NCBI GenBank assembly: GCA_036924285.1
Contig: JAYKYS010000024.1
Location: 248,001-312,000 of the forward strand
DNA length: 64,000 nucleotides
Source: Asterella californica
Lineage: Eukaryota; Streptophyta; Marchantiopsida; Marchantiales; Aytoniaceae
Direction of reading: 5' to 3'
The translations under genes and the position numbers were made by a program. A model generated the notes under the pieces. The model was not told the origin of the DNA, did not search any database, and saw only the letters and a program-made list of their open reading frames with translations. Below are positions 39,604 to 50,858 of this stretch, in pieces (position 1 is the stretch's first letter; the number at the start of each line of letters is the position of its first letter).

Positions 39604-40889
39604 TGTCAGAGGTGAGAGTTCTCTTGAGAAAGACGAAACCTTCTGATTGTGAAGTGATCGTGAAGGTTGCCTTAAGTCTACTCAGGGAAGCGCTGGACTT
39701 CTGGCTGTGGTGGTTCATTGAATGGATAGGCTTCTCAGATTACAACAGAGCGCTACAAACACTCATACAAGTCTGTAGGAACCTCTAATATACTCAGAAA
39801 GCAAAGTTCGGATCTAACAGATGGTAATAAGATCAGACGGTGAACTTTAACACCCAAGAAGAGGAAAACTATGATGGTTTAGACTCCTAAACTTCTCCTA
39901 CATGTAAAAGAGGCCCCACTGAGCACACACACGAAGTTTCAGCTTGAGATCAAATTCTGACACCGAGATATGGACAAAAAAGTTATGAGTAAAGATATTG
40001 CGGCAATTTCTGGTACTCATACAGCTATTTCAACCTACAACAGAAAATTGGCTCGATCACTTTTGAAGATTCTTACAGGATTTGGAGTCCACAGGATACT
40101 GAACATCCTTGTGAAGTTGGGACTCCTTATTGTACACAGAACTCCAGATCTCGTTCTCTGAAGTTGCTGCTCTAGATTGAGAGCTTTTTAGACCCCCTCT
40201 GCTTCAGCGGCCGCCCTGAATTACTCGGTCACTCAAATCACATGAAAAGTTTTGGGCAGTCGTAGCCATGCTGACAGTGACACAACCACGAAGTTTTGAA
40301 GGGATTTCTTCAGTTCTGCTGCAACTGACACTGAAAACCCTTAATCCAACAAAAGTGATCAGAACTTCAATTTGACATAACTCTCTCTTTATTGCTCCAA
40401 ATCGATCAAGAATTCAACTGAAATTGACTAGCACAACGAGCTCTAACCTCATGTGCTCTCAGATTTTGCAGTGCCTTAACCAAATGCTCGAACTCCTCTT
40501 TGTACCTCTGTTTCTAAATTTAGAGTTTAACTACAGAAAAAAATAGACCAATGGGAGTTCATAGCTCCAGCTGATTGTCCAGTTGTGCCCTAATCCACAT
40601 GGCAACTTAACTTCACCCATAAGAAACCGCGTCAGCCCCCTTAAGTGCCAACAAAAATCTTAAATTACCTAAAATGACACGCAACCCTGGAGGTAAACTG
40701 AAACCAGTTAGAAAGCGTGCATGGGCGGTAAACAAATACAATCCATGAGCTTAAACTCTATCAACATGGTAAACAATCTACTATAACATCCTCTAGAATG
40801 AATCCTCTGAGGTCTTAACTTCACTCACAGAGACTAACTTCTAACGGAAAGATGAATTATTCATTATGTGAAATGATTCACATCACGAG
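39604..40889 (-). repeat. Gypsy-D 5' LTR
   Basis: Reverse complement similar to 29190-30480 with gaps. Its downstream 265 bases are repeated at 38975-39250, the remainder of the 3' LTR, with about 90% identity by eye. Confidence 0.75.
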
Positions 40890-41293
40890 ATCGCTCAGGT
40901 TCTCTTTTCGAAACCCCTTCCAGATTAAACTAATGTACATAGAACGAGTCCATTTCCAACAATTTCTGATAGGATATGTTGGACACAACTTTACCACGCA
41001 AGTCACTCTTGCCTTACGTTGTGATCTTACTTGTTGTCACTTACGGCCAAGAATGAGATCTTACCATCTTTATCCTCATCCAACAAAGGATGGATCTAAA
41101 TAAGCTCCCACCTGTAAACTTTAACACTGAGTTCGAGATAAGACATATTTGTCGACCCAAAGCCATGTACGAAGCCCTAGTAGTGAGAAACTTTCGAGAG
41201 GAATACTATCGTGAGATCATGTCATCAGATATCTCGTTTACTGTACATATGATCATCCAATATTTTTGTGTGGTTATCTTGACCCTTTACTGA
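40890..41293 (+). pseudogene. X family copy B
   Basis: Encodes FRNPFQIKLMYIERVHFQQF and GYVGHNFTTQV, then after a frameshift MDLNKLPPVNFN, RPKAMYEALVVRNFREEYYR and the end VVILTLY-stop at 41291-41293. Each block aligns with copy A. Interrupted upstream by Gypsy-D, which separated it from its block D (38740-38974). Confidence 0.5.
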
Positions 41294-41424
41294 AAGAAAG
41301 GAAGTGCTTAGATATAGAGAAAGTCAGAGAGAAATTATAAGATACTAGTCGCTCTGTTGTGCATCGATCGCTAGTCACAGCTAGAAGGTACGTCCTTGCT
41401 CAAAGAAAAGGTTCTCGCTAGGAC

Positions 41425-42071
41425 AGCGGTCCATGTGTCTTTGGTTGATCGGCTAATGAGCCTACACCTATCCTTGTTTTGTGTTCAAAAATCTTAAAGC
41501 AAAGGAGAGTGACTTGTGGAGGGACATTCGACCTTAAAGGATTCAAGCGATCACTCATAGATAGTTTGTAATGATCTTATGAGTCTATATTAGTTTCGAT
41601 GTTGTCTGGATCTTTATCCTGTAGATGGAGTATAAATATCGTGAGAGATGGACGAAGGGCCCTACTTACTGCCAAGATTTTTTTCTTCAAATTTCATTCA
41701 AGTTAAACTGATGTACATGGAACGATTTCATTTCCAATAGTTTTTTATAGGATCCTTTGGGCATAACTTTACCGTGCAAGTTATGTTCTCGTCTATTCTC
41801 TTGATCTTACTTGTTGTCACTTACGACCAAGAATGAGATCTTATTATTTTTATTCTCATCTAACGAAAGATGGATTTAAATCAACTCTCACCAGAAAATT
41901 TTAACATTGAGTGCGAGATAAGACACATTTGACGACCCAAAGTCATGTACCAAGTCTTGGTAGTAAATAACTTATGAGAGGATACTACCCAGAGATCATG
42001 TGTCTCATATCTCGTTTGTTGTACCCATGATCATCTAGAGTTTCCGTGTGGTTATCTTGATCCTTTACTGA
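41425..42071 (+). pseudogene. Block D copy 2 and X family copy C
   Basis: Block D (41425-41690) contains TATAAATA at 41631. X copy C follows with HSSXIKL-like and RFHFQ blocks, MDLNQLSPENFN, and a frame ending VVILILY-stop at 42069-42071. It has several stops and frameshifts. This is the only copy in which block D and X are directly joined. Confidence 0.5.
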
Positions 42072-44241
42072 GAGAAAGAAAGTGCTTAGATTTACAAGAA
42101 GTCCAAGGAGAATTATAAGATATTAGTCGCTCCAATGCGCATCAACTGCTAACCACAACTAGAAGGTACGCCCTTCCTCAAAGAAACGGCTCTTCCCTAC
42201 GACAAGGTTTCCTTCACTCTCAAACTTAGAGTAGTGTGCTTGAAACAAAAGGACGATCTAGTTGTATGTTTTTCTGAAGTATATGTATTTTTCTCAAACT
42301 AAACTCGAAACATAAATCAAGTCACCAGTAGCGAAACCTGGTTTAAATTGGTGGATGTTTTTATGATATAAAATAGTTTGAAGAACTACCATTCTGCAGT
42401 TTGGTAACTACTTTGCTAACCAAGCTAGTGAATTTCTTAACTAAACTATCAATTACTCCACTAGACCCCTTTGGCAGTCAGTAAATTAATAAAATTTGTT
42501 CGCTTATTGACTGACTTGTCGATATTGGTGGTTGTCAAGCTAATTAGATTGTTAACTTAGTACCAAATTTTTCAAATGATGAGAATTAATTTAAAATATA
42601 AATCTTCATGTATAAATCCATGGCCACTACTTTGCATTCTAAATTAGCGGATCCGTTCACTAAGTTAGCAGATTCATTAATTTTTTACTGATATCAATTT
42701 TACTCTTACCTTATTTGATCACTTTCTTGAAAAGCATAACAAAACATTATAACAAAATTTGCAAGTCCAAGAAACACATTTTAACAGGATTCCAAAACCA
42801 CCATAGCACCTCTAGATTTCCAAGGTGTCTCATTATCGACCGACGCTATTGTACGATTTTGTTTGATTCTTTGTCGTAGGAATCCATCGAATAACATCTC
42901 CTTCTCACCAATTGGTATTCTTTTCATAAGTTTCAATGTTTTTTGTTCATAAGGTGGATTCTTGATGCAAGTTCTGTTAGTGTGTAGTAGAGTATTCTTA
43001 AAAAGCAAAAGAAGAACATTCAGTTTTTGCGTCTGATCTAACTAGTAAAAAATTGACTTCCCATGCAATTGTGGTCAAGAATACCTCCATCCTCAGATAT
43101 GAGCTCTAGATGCTCACTGCTATCATTGTCAATCCTCAGGACGGCTATTGACGAGAAAAATCATCTTTATGATTTAATCTTCTCTCTAAGTTCACCTCAT
43201 ATTACACTACGTGTGAACCTTAACTTCGAGCAGGTCATAAGTTCAAAATGACATTAATAGTCATATTTTATTGGAACAGTCGTCTTGTATCTCATGGTGA
43301 GGTTTTTCTCACTTGTCTATTATAATATCTTTCACTTCTTTATTTTGAATGGTATGTATAGTGCAAGTGGCTATAATCACAAGCAGTCCTTACCGTCCTT
43401 CCACCACGGTCAATTCAATGGTCAGAGTAGACGACATCGATGCCTCAGATCATAGTGATGTGATGAAATGAGAAAACAATTCAAGATGTTTCGGTGCATG
43501 AGTTGATAAGCGTGTGTTGGCCGTACATGGGAGGAAGTATGGTCTTGGAAATAAAATTTCAAATTGGAGAAACACAAAGTTTAGTTTAACCTATATGAAT
43601 GGGAACTCCAACTTGAGAGTCTCATAAAGAAAAATTTTATAAAAAGGATCTATCAAGTCCAACATATGTTATACTGTTTGATCAAGTAACTCTCAATGGT
43701 TTTCACAGTTGATTGATATCTGTGCTATCGCATAGCAATAAGTCTACATATTGTTTTCTACCGTTGGAGTTCTATGGAGGCTTCTGCATTACTGAGAATT
43801 CTCGCATATAAAAAGCATGATACTAATGCGGTACATGAATAAACTTATTTTCATAAGCAGTTTTAAAAGCTTTGGCTTTTTCTTAACGACTTCTCATGAC
43901 TTCGGTTGATTATACTGCATCAACATACTGAAGATAAATGTTGACTACATCGGAAGCAGATCCTACTTCCTGGAGATCAGAATAGAGCAATACAACATAT
44001 CTAAAACATAGCCTAAGGGACTTTTTCCACGTACAGGAGAGCGTTATTATTTTTGAAGCATCCCATCATTAGAGATGTTCGTAGAACCAGAAATTCCTTA
44101 GCGCAAAACTAGCATTCGTGACCTGAAAGTCACACAAGCACCGTACAAAGACCTCCATGACATTACTCATTTTCAAGTCATGACTTTATCAAATCTTTTG
44201 GCAAGAATTCACACATACGTACGTTCCATCACATTAACAGC
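42072..44241. other. No recognisable gene over 2.2 kb
   Basis: Strongly AT-rich with short frames only. A minus-strand frame at 42781-43008 and a plus-strand frame at 43063-43251 have no recognisable domain. No repeat partner was found in the window. Confidence 0.4.
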
Positions 44242-44246
44242 CGCCT

Positions 44247-45949
44247 TGTTAAATATCATTTCTAAACTTTGTGAAAGACAAAAATGACCCAAAAAAAGTA
44301 AAAAGAGATAACTTGTGACATGACTTGGACGTGAGAGGTACTATGACAACAGTTAGATAAATCACTTTGAGATGACAACAGTTATGTGCCAGTAGTATAT
44401 TAACTCATATTCTCTGCAGAGTAATGTGTATCGAGTCTTCTCTGTCTATACCAGCTCTAAGTCAAAGTAAAGTGTGCACATTTCATCTCAGGATATTTTT
44501 ATTTAAGTTCTCTTTCTGATCAGTTCTAAGAGGCTGGTAACAACAGAGATAACGTTCTGATATTCATAGAGACTTCGAGTGCAGTTATCCAGTTTTATAA
44601 CATGGTATCAGAACTCAAGTTGCTCAAGCTAATGTTTTAAGATTCTGATCATCTGGTATTTAGTTTACAAGGTTTTTCTTTTGGACTCATCATTTCAACA
44701 AGATAGTAACTATGGTTGCTACTTTTACTACAGTTCATGAAAACTGATCATGAAATCCATTCTGAGTGATAAAGAGTTGGTGGAATTATTCAAAAGAGAA
44801 AAAGAAAAACTCACAAGAGGTTTGAGATGTCTGATTTGAGTTTAGCAAGAATCTTCCTTGGTGTTAATATTTGGCAGATGCAGGACTGTGTTATGCTTTC
44901 TTAACAAGCATACATATATTCTATACTTGGAAGGTTTCAGATGGAAGATTGCAAGTCTTCAGCAGCACAGAAAGTGATTTTGAGAAGACTACAGCTGAAA
45001 ATGTCATTGAAGAATATCTGTACAGAAAATTTATTAGTGGAATTATCAGTTGGAGCAGCAAGAAGCAAAGTACAGTAACAAGGTCTTCAACAAAAACTGA
45101 AAGCATTGCTCTTAGTGATAGTTCTATTATCTTGATATAAATAAGTAATTTGTTATAGATATGAGAGAAAAAATATTTGGACTTATAATATTACATGTGG
45201 ATAATCAGAGTGCAATGTTCTTGGTTAGGAACAAGATTACGAGAGAAAGAACAAAAAGTTTTGAGATAAAGTTACATCATATCAAGAAGAAAACTGAAGC
45301 TAAGATAGTCAAGCTGAAATATTGTCCATCAGAAGACTAGCTGGCTGATATATTTACCAAAGCCTTATCAAAATTAAGGTTTATACATATCAGAGATTTA
45401 CTAGGCATGAAAGAACTGATGCTTTAATGAAAGAGGGTGTTAAATATCATTAGAGGTTCTCATCTAAACTTTACAGAAAATAAAAATGACAAAAGACAAA
45501 AAGAAAAAGAAAGAGATGACTTGTGACATGACCTTAAAGTGAAAAATATTGTGATAGCAGTTAGGTAAATCAATTTGAAATGACAGCAATCATGTACCAG
45601 TAATATACTAACTTACCTTCTTTGTAAGATACTATGAATCAAGTCCCTCTCTCTGTCTATACCAATTCTAAAGTCTAAATAAGGTATGCATTTTCATCTC
45701 AGGATATTTCTTTTAATATTTCATCCTGATAAGTTCTAACATATTGATCTGTTATCTGTTTTAACAAGCAGACAGTGTGTTTTGTTGTGGGAGTTTCATC
45801 TCAAGATATTTCTGTTTAAGTTCTCATTTATGATCAGTTCTAACATACTGATCTTTTATCTGTTTTAACAAGCAGACAGTGTGTTTTGTTGTGTGAGATA
45901 AAGTTTTCATATTCTGTGAGACTTGGAATGCAGTTCTCAGTTTGTAATA
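44247..45949 (+). mobile_element. Deleted Copia relic with both LTRs
   Basis: 5' LTR 44247-44602 and 3' LTR 45438-45949 both start TGTTAAATATCATT. The 5' LTR is followed by TGGTATCAGAA, an initiator-Met primer site (44603). The flanks CGCCT (44242-44246) and CGCAT (45950-45954) look like an eroded target duplication. The 3' LTR is longer because it has a tandem duplication of about 100 bp (about 45697-45897). Only 835 bases of internal sequence remain. Confidence 0.8.
45030..45427 (+). pseudogene. Copia RNase H remnant
   Basis: Encodes ISGIISWSSKKQSTVTRSST, then in another frame HVDNQSAMFLV, LHHIKK, KYCPSED, a stop, LADIFTKAL and LLGM. These are the standard C-terminal blocks of Copia RNase H. 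Broken by stops and one frameshift. Confidence 0.8.
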
Positions 45950-45954
45950 CGCAT

Positions 45955-47150
45955 TTCTGGATGCCTAAGTGTCGCAGGAAGCTCCCGCCGCTTTTGACAA
46001 CATAGAAAGATCGCGCTTGCGATTTGAAAGTAGCTATGACAAGATGACGCATCAAGACAACTAACACCCGACTTTCTGAACGCCGTTAGGTTTGCTCAAA
46101 TCCTCGACAAAAAAAGCTGTTTGAGAACAGAGAAGGATCGCACTTCGGAAATAATTACGACAGGATGTAGTAAAGAAGACAACACGCAGAAAAAGTATTG
46201 CCTTGAGAATGGAAGAGTCACCCTCTGCTGCGCTTTGAAAGATGAGCAGCGTGCGATACTAACATCCGATATGAAGAATTTGGGTGGAGGGGCGCGACTG
46301 CGTGTCTTCTTAGTCTCTTGTTTCGTCCTTCCCTCCCTCTTTGTGACCTTTGACCATTACGACGAGACAGAACTAAACGGAAAACTTTGCCTTTCCTTCC
46401 GAGGAGTTTTCCAATGGACGGTTAGCTACTCGATGGAAATGCATAGGAACAAAGGGTCTAACCGAACTGCATCGTATAAAAATTAGAGCCCACAATCCAG
46501 TTAGAATTGATAAGTAACGACTGTACCGACATGATGTCGTAGAGAGAACGTGGTACTGATAGGCCGGTCGAGGAGAAATAGTGAAGACGATGCTCTTGAT
46601 TCCTTGAAGCGTCCAATCTTGGCATGAACCTTCTTCCGCTGCCAGTAATAGATCAGCTCTTCAGAGCAAAAGGACGAAATAAGATGTTCGAAAGGACACT
46701 CGAGAAATAAGTGGACTCGTGTGGTCACTTGTTGCTTCGATCGCGGTCTTTGAATCTTTTGATTTCTAAAGAGTCTCTTTGTGCTGCCAGAGTGGTCCTG
46801 AAATGAGGAAGCAATGTGCAGACGTTCTCCTCTACTTCAGTCTCCAGAATGATATCTTTCACATGTGCATCTGGACTCGATAGATCGTGTTGAAATTTCC
46901 TGGCTGTATGGAAGTCGATCAGTGACGTCAGTTTCAACCTCATTCCACTGAGCAATTTATTTACCGAGGTCTATGTATTCTTCAGACTTTAACATTTGTT
47001 TTGAGATGTGACATTATGTACAATCGAGTTATGATTCTGATGAAGTCACGTGATCTAGGATGTTTTGAGCAATAGAGCTGGTGAAGTAACCACGTACAAA
47101 TTAAGAAGTAGAATCCAAGCGTTATGTAATTGCAGTTTTGAATGAAAGCT
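45955..47150. other. Unassigned region with short frames
   Basis: A plus-strand frame (46121-46486) and two minus-strand frames (46501-46955) are open for 75-121 codons but show no domain that I recognise. Similar 50-bp sequences at about 46006 and 46130 suggest a small old duplication. Confidence 0.35.
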
Positions 47151-47264
47151 TACATCATGGACGTCGTATAAGAGGGAAGGAAAAGTGTCCTCGAATCATC
47201 ATCCAATTATCGTTTCACAGTACGCCATCGGGGCGGCGTCCACCCTGTTCAGTTTCGGCCACAG

Positions 47265-47370
47265 ATGAAGCATCTGATTTCTGGAGAAGCGACAGTGCCG
47301 TTTATTTGTGAAGTTTGCACTGCAAGCCCAATTTATGCCACCCTGGCGTGCGGTCATACCGCTTCCTTGA
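47265..47370 (+). CDS. Possible RING/U-box-like exon
   Basis: The frame encodes VPFICEVCTASPIYATLACG followed by HTAS. The C-x2-C and C-G-H spacing resembles the first half of a RING or U-box finger, as in ubiquitin ligases. A stop follows within 15 codons, so an intron would have to begin soon. A WD40-like exon lies 400 bases downstream on the same strand. No promoter or start was identified. Confidence 0.35.
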
Positions 47371-47759
47371 CCACCATGTAATCCAACTTCACACAGATTC
47401 GCTTTGTTCCAACGCGGGAGATTCTGTACATTGCCTTCAGTTTAAAAGTAGGAAGATTGAGACTCTTTTGATGAATAGGAACGCTTCAGTTACCCCCATG
47501 CTAAAGCCGCGTAGTGAGTTCTTGAGCTCATGCATTACAGAGGAGGTGATATGAGAGGATGGTTACAAACAATCTGCTCAACGTTCCGTGGATTGTAAGC
47601 AGATCAGATTCTATGTTGTTGTCAACTGCATTACCCGACTCAGTCAGCATTGGACATGTACAGATAGAGTAAGGCGTAGAGGAAAGCCGAATCTCTTGAT
47701 GACACTCATTTACAATTATTTGAAACAATGGTGGTAAAATGTTATGAAACAGCTGTATT

Positions 47760-47897
47760 ATGACTCTCCATGAACATTGCTTGCGAATTGGCATTCGACA
47801 AGGCCCAGTATACTCAGTGGCGGTTTCTCCTTGCGATAATCTCATAGCTTCGGGTTCACAAGACAAAACTATACGTCTGTGGATTCCAACTGTGTAT
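47760..47897 (+). CDS. WD40-repeat exon, gene interrupted by Copia-2
   Basis: Encodes GPVYSVAVSPCDNLIASGSQ then DKTIRLW, a clear WD40 blade (D-K-T-I-R-L-W). The exon appears to end in ATTCCAACT before GTGTATGT, a plausible donor. Copia-2 begins 120 bases downstream, so the next exon would lie beyond 54006. Only one blade was found. The gene may be a fragment. Confidence 0.55.
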
Positions 47898-48018
47898 GTA
47901 TTTCTGATCTCTACACCAAAGCCATGTGCTAATTACGTACATCGGCGTCTGGTCTAAGGTCACCACCTTACATTTTCTTTCCTGATAATTGTAGGTGCTT
48001 CTGTTGCGAACCAATATC

Positions 48019-48276
48019 TGTTAGAATACCGTACACAGTGTGAATACCCGTTTTACAGTAAGTAGTTCAGGCTTTTAGATGGTGACCTTTCGTAAAGTCA
48101 CCAAGGCCAAGATCATATATATTATTGAGGCCCAAGGCCATTGTACATTATTGAGTATTCATTTACTTGGTTTTGCCTACACTCCCTTGAGGAGCTCTCC
48201 CACACTCTCATATTGTCCTTATGCCGTGACTTAGAGTTTTGCCTTAGCCTATTCTACTAGCAGTCCATTTCCAACA
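48019..48276 (+). repeat. Copia-2 5' LTR (258 bp)
   Basis: Starts TGTTAGAATACC, ends CATTTCCAACA, and recurs at 53747-54006 with minor differences. Confidence 0.95.
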
Positions 48277-48288
48277 TGGTATCAGAGC
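48277..48288 (+). other. Copia-2 primer-binding site
   Basis: TGGTATCAGAGC immediately follows the LTR; this is the initiator-Met tRNA site typical of plant Copia elements. Confidence 0.92.
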
Positions 48289-48460
48289 TTTGCATTGTTG
48301 ATGCACTAGCACAATAGCATAGGCACTAGGTAGGCCTTCGGCCCTTAGGTGAGAGCAGTTGGAGGACGCTTCAGCTGCTGTGAGAAGGACGCTTCACGCA
48401 CCCAGATTCTGTACCTTCGCTAATAGAATTTCACCGTTCCAGCGGTCAATCTGATACAGA

Positions 48461-50533
48461 ATGTCTGCCCCCTTTGACACCAAAGGCTGGGCCAAGTTCG
48501 ACGGCACATACTTCACGCTTTGGAAGCACAAGACAACCTTGCGGCTCAGGGCCCATGGTGTTCTCGATATCATGGAAGGGAACGTGCAGAGGCCACGTGC
48601 CACTACACCCGGAGGTACTACGGTACCCATCCCTCCCCCTGCTACCGGACCCGGTAGCATCACAGATTGGGATCAGCGTGACGTTAACGCGCTCGCAGCG
48701 ATCAATGAATGTTGCGAGAACAGTGTGGCAGGACATCTAATGTCCTGCACCACGTCGAACGATGCATGGTCCACCTTGACCAGACACTTTGCAGGTCAAG
48801 ACATGGTGACCAAGATGCACCTAAGAGAGAAGTTGCGAGTTTTAAAGATGAAACCCAACAAGACTGTCACCCAGCACGTAAACAACTTCAAGTCTCTCAT
48901 CCAGCAGATGACTTCAGCTGGATTGATAATCACCAACGAGGAGCAAGTCCTCGCGTTGATGGGCAGCATGCCCAACAACTACCATCTATTCTTGCAGGCG
49001 ATGAGAACGAACCCAAATCTCTCGCTACAGGACCTCATCACCTTCCTCATCCAGGAGGAAACGATCGGTCGCAAGTTATCGATGGAACCATCTACCGCCT
49101 TGTTTGCAGGTCGCCGGCAAGGAGGACGCAATGGCAACAACCGGCGCAACAATGGTGGCAACCGACAAGGCGGCAACCAGCCAACGAAGAGACCGCCAGA
49201 TCCTAACGAGAAATGTTTCCAGTGCAACAAGCCCGGGCACCGCATCGCTGAGTGTCCGGATAAACCCAGCAGCAGCAACGAAAACTCGAATGCTAGCAAT
49301 CAGAACAAGAACAGGAACAAGAACCATCGTTCCCAGAACAACAACGGCAACACTCGTCGAGTTCTGGTGGCACAATGTTCGTCTGCAATCGTGCAGACAG
49401 CTGATCCTAATTGGTATGTGGACACGGGTGCCACACACCACATGGCGCATAATCGACGACAATTCGTCGAATACTCACCCGTCTCTGCTGAGAACACCGA
49501 GAATGATGCGATTCTACTCGGTGACAACACCACTATTCACGTTGCTGGTTCGGGCATGGTGGAAGTGCGCCTGCTCAACGGCGAGCATGTGTACATACGT
49601 GACGTCCTTCACGTGCCCGCCTTGCAGAAGAATTTATTCTCAGCTCGGCAATTTGATGCCAATGGCGGCTGGTGTCTAATTGGCAACGGATTCTGTCACC
49701 TAGAAGACAGATTTGGACAAGTGCTAGCTCCCTGTCCCACTGTGGACGATCTCTACATGCTCCGGAATTCAATTTTGGTCGCTGACCAAACCGCGCTTGT
49801 AGCTACAGCTGGTAGGACTTCAGTAATCCACACACTACCTCCCAGCCAGCGATCAGGACCGCGCTTGCGAGCTAGACCGCAATCTAACCAGCGGACTAGT
49901 ACCTCACTCTTCAACCGCAACATGCGCAGGATCCGCTTCCCACGGTCCAGACCTAGCCCCGCCTCACAGAATGCGCACACCCAAGCTGAAATTCAGCCAA
50001 GTCACTCACAGAATTTTCAAATCCCTAATTCGGAGCATAGGCTCACTAGTGAAGTCCTCTCCACTCCACAAAATTCGGATTTGTCCTACTTGAATAATGA
50101 GGATCAAATTTTAGTCATCGAGGTCTCTACCCCCTTCACTATGACACCCCTTGGTCAATTTCCCGTAAGTACACCACCTCTTGGTGCTCCACCTCTTCCA
50201 CGCGCGTCCACGGGCAGCCCACCTTTTCCCCTCACACGGATCGACCTCGTTCGCACACACCCAGTTGACACACCTCTTGAAATTATCAATACACGGGCCA
50301 CACACCCCTTGAGTACACACACGGAGCCCGCAGCCAGTGGGGACCCCCACGCGCGCCTCTCGGCACTGGCGCCCCTTCCCGGAAGCCCCTCGCTTCTGGA
50401 TCACGCGCCGGGGGCAACGCACCCCCCGAGGCGGGACGCGGATGGGACGACGAGGATGAGACGACGAGGATGGGATGGGTTCCCCATCCGTTTCTCACGG
50501 ATGGGGAACCCATCCCAATGCACTTGGAGATGA
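48461..50533 (+). CDS. Copia-2 Gag-protease ORF, running into a Pro/Ser-rich and hairpin-rich tail
   Basis: Starts at a real ATG. A Copia gag (UBN2-type) domain covers residues about 5-210 (WKHKTTLRLRAHGVLD, DAWSTLTRHFAG, LREKLRVLKM). A zinc knuckle CFQCNKPGHRIAEC lies near residue 252. The protease active site YVDTGATHHM is near 320, followed by the pre-integrase motif region LHVPALQKNLFSARQ. After about residue 450 the sequence no longer resembles Copia; it is Pro/Ser-rich, then enters the GC-rich hairpin cluster and stops at 50531-50533. The link to integrase is therefore broken. Gag and protease themselves look intact. Confidence 0.88.
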   Translation: MSAPFDTKGWAKFDGTYFTLWKHKTTLRLRAHGVLDIMEGNVQRPRATTPGGTTVPIPPPATGPGSITDWDQRDVNALAAINECCENSVAGHLMSCTTSNDAWSTLTRHFAGQDMVTKMHLREKLRVLKMKPNKTVTQHVNNFKSLIQQMTSAGLIITNEEQVLALMGSMPNNYHLFLQAMRTNPNLSLQDLITFLIQEETIGRKLSMEPSTALFAGRRQGGRNGNNRRNNGGNRQGGNQPTKRPPDPNEKCFQCNKPGHRIAECPDKPSSSNENSNASNQNKNRNKNHRSQNNNGNTRRVLVAQCSSAIVQTADPNWYVDTGATHHMAHNRRQFVEYSPVSAENTENDAILLGDNTTIHVAGSGMVEVRLLNGEHVYIRDVLHVPALQKNLFSARQFDANGGWCLIGNGFCHLEDRFGQVLAPCPTVDDLYMLRNSILVADQTALVATAGRTSVIHTLPPSQRSGPRLRARPQSNQRTSTSLFNRNMRRIRFPRSRPSPASQNAHTQAEIQPSHSQNFQIPNSEHRLTSEVLSTPQNSDLSYLNNEDQILVIEVSTPFTMTPLGQFPVSTPPLGAPPLPRASTGSPPFPLTRIDLVRTHPVDTPLEIINTRATHPLSTHTEPAASGDPHARLSALAPLPGSPSLLDHAPGATHPPRRDADGTTRMRRRGWDGFPIRFSRMGNPSQCTWR

Positions 50534-50858
50534 GGCATAACCCCATCCCCATGCTCCAAGGAGATGGGATGCCATCCCATCCCCACGGACTGCCTCCGCA
50601 CGGAGGCAGTCCACCACCCAGGCCGCGGGAGGTCGCCGCGACCCCCGCTGACCTGGGAGGAAGGAGCCGGCACGGATCCCCGGCCTGGGGATTCGCGCCT
50701 GACTCCTCGGCCACAGGAAATATCCCCAGGCGGGGATACGCAATATCCCTGCGCGGCGGGGCCGTTTGGCGATCCCCCGCGGACTGCCCTATTGGCAGTC
50801 CGTCCGGGACCAGCCCCGACGGCCGTCAGTCCCCCACGGACTGCCCGATGGCAGTCCG
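50472..50858. repeat. GC-rich cluster of perfect hairpins
   Basis: Perfect inverted repeats: 50472-50490 with 50498-50516 (19-bp arms, loop 7); 50587-50598 with 50601-50612 (12-bp arms); CGGACTGCC with GGCAGTCCG at 50780-50802 and again at 50837-50858. GGGATGCCATCCC-type palindromes lie near 50565. The same CGGACTGCC arm is used in three hairpins. GC content is far above that of the surroundings. Open frames across it are by-products of the GC-rich sequence. Confidence 0.88.

Larger units (their letters stand above)
38975..40889 (-). mobile_element. Gypsy-D: internally deleted gypsy element on the minus strand
   Basis: Read on the minus strand: an LTR of about 1.29 kb (40889-39604), a primer-site-like TGGTGCTTCCGC, the start of gag (39534-39251), then an abrupt join to the last 275 bases of a second LTR (39250-38975). 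Both LTR ends read TCTGACA. ATCGC flanks both sides (38970-38974 and 40890-40894), a probable target duplication, though the LTR start is not a clean TG. Gag belongs to the Gypsy-A family. Confidence 0.7.

Noticed and set aside
44247..45949. Considered as an intact small Copia or TRIM-like element
   Set aside because: RNase H remnants with stops and a frameshift show it is a deleted ordinary Copia.
46121..46955. Frames of 75-121 codons as host genes
   Set aside because: No domain, no splice or start context, and composition like flanking non-coding sequence.
48979..49980. Minus-strand and alternate-frame ORFs over Copia-2 gag
   Set aside because: Shadows of the gag-protease frame, which shows the zinc knuckle and protease motif.
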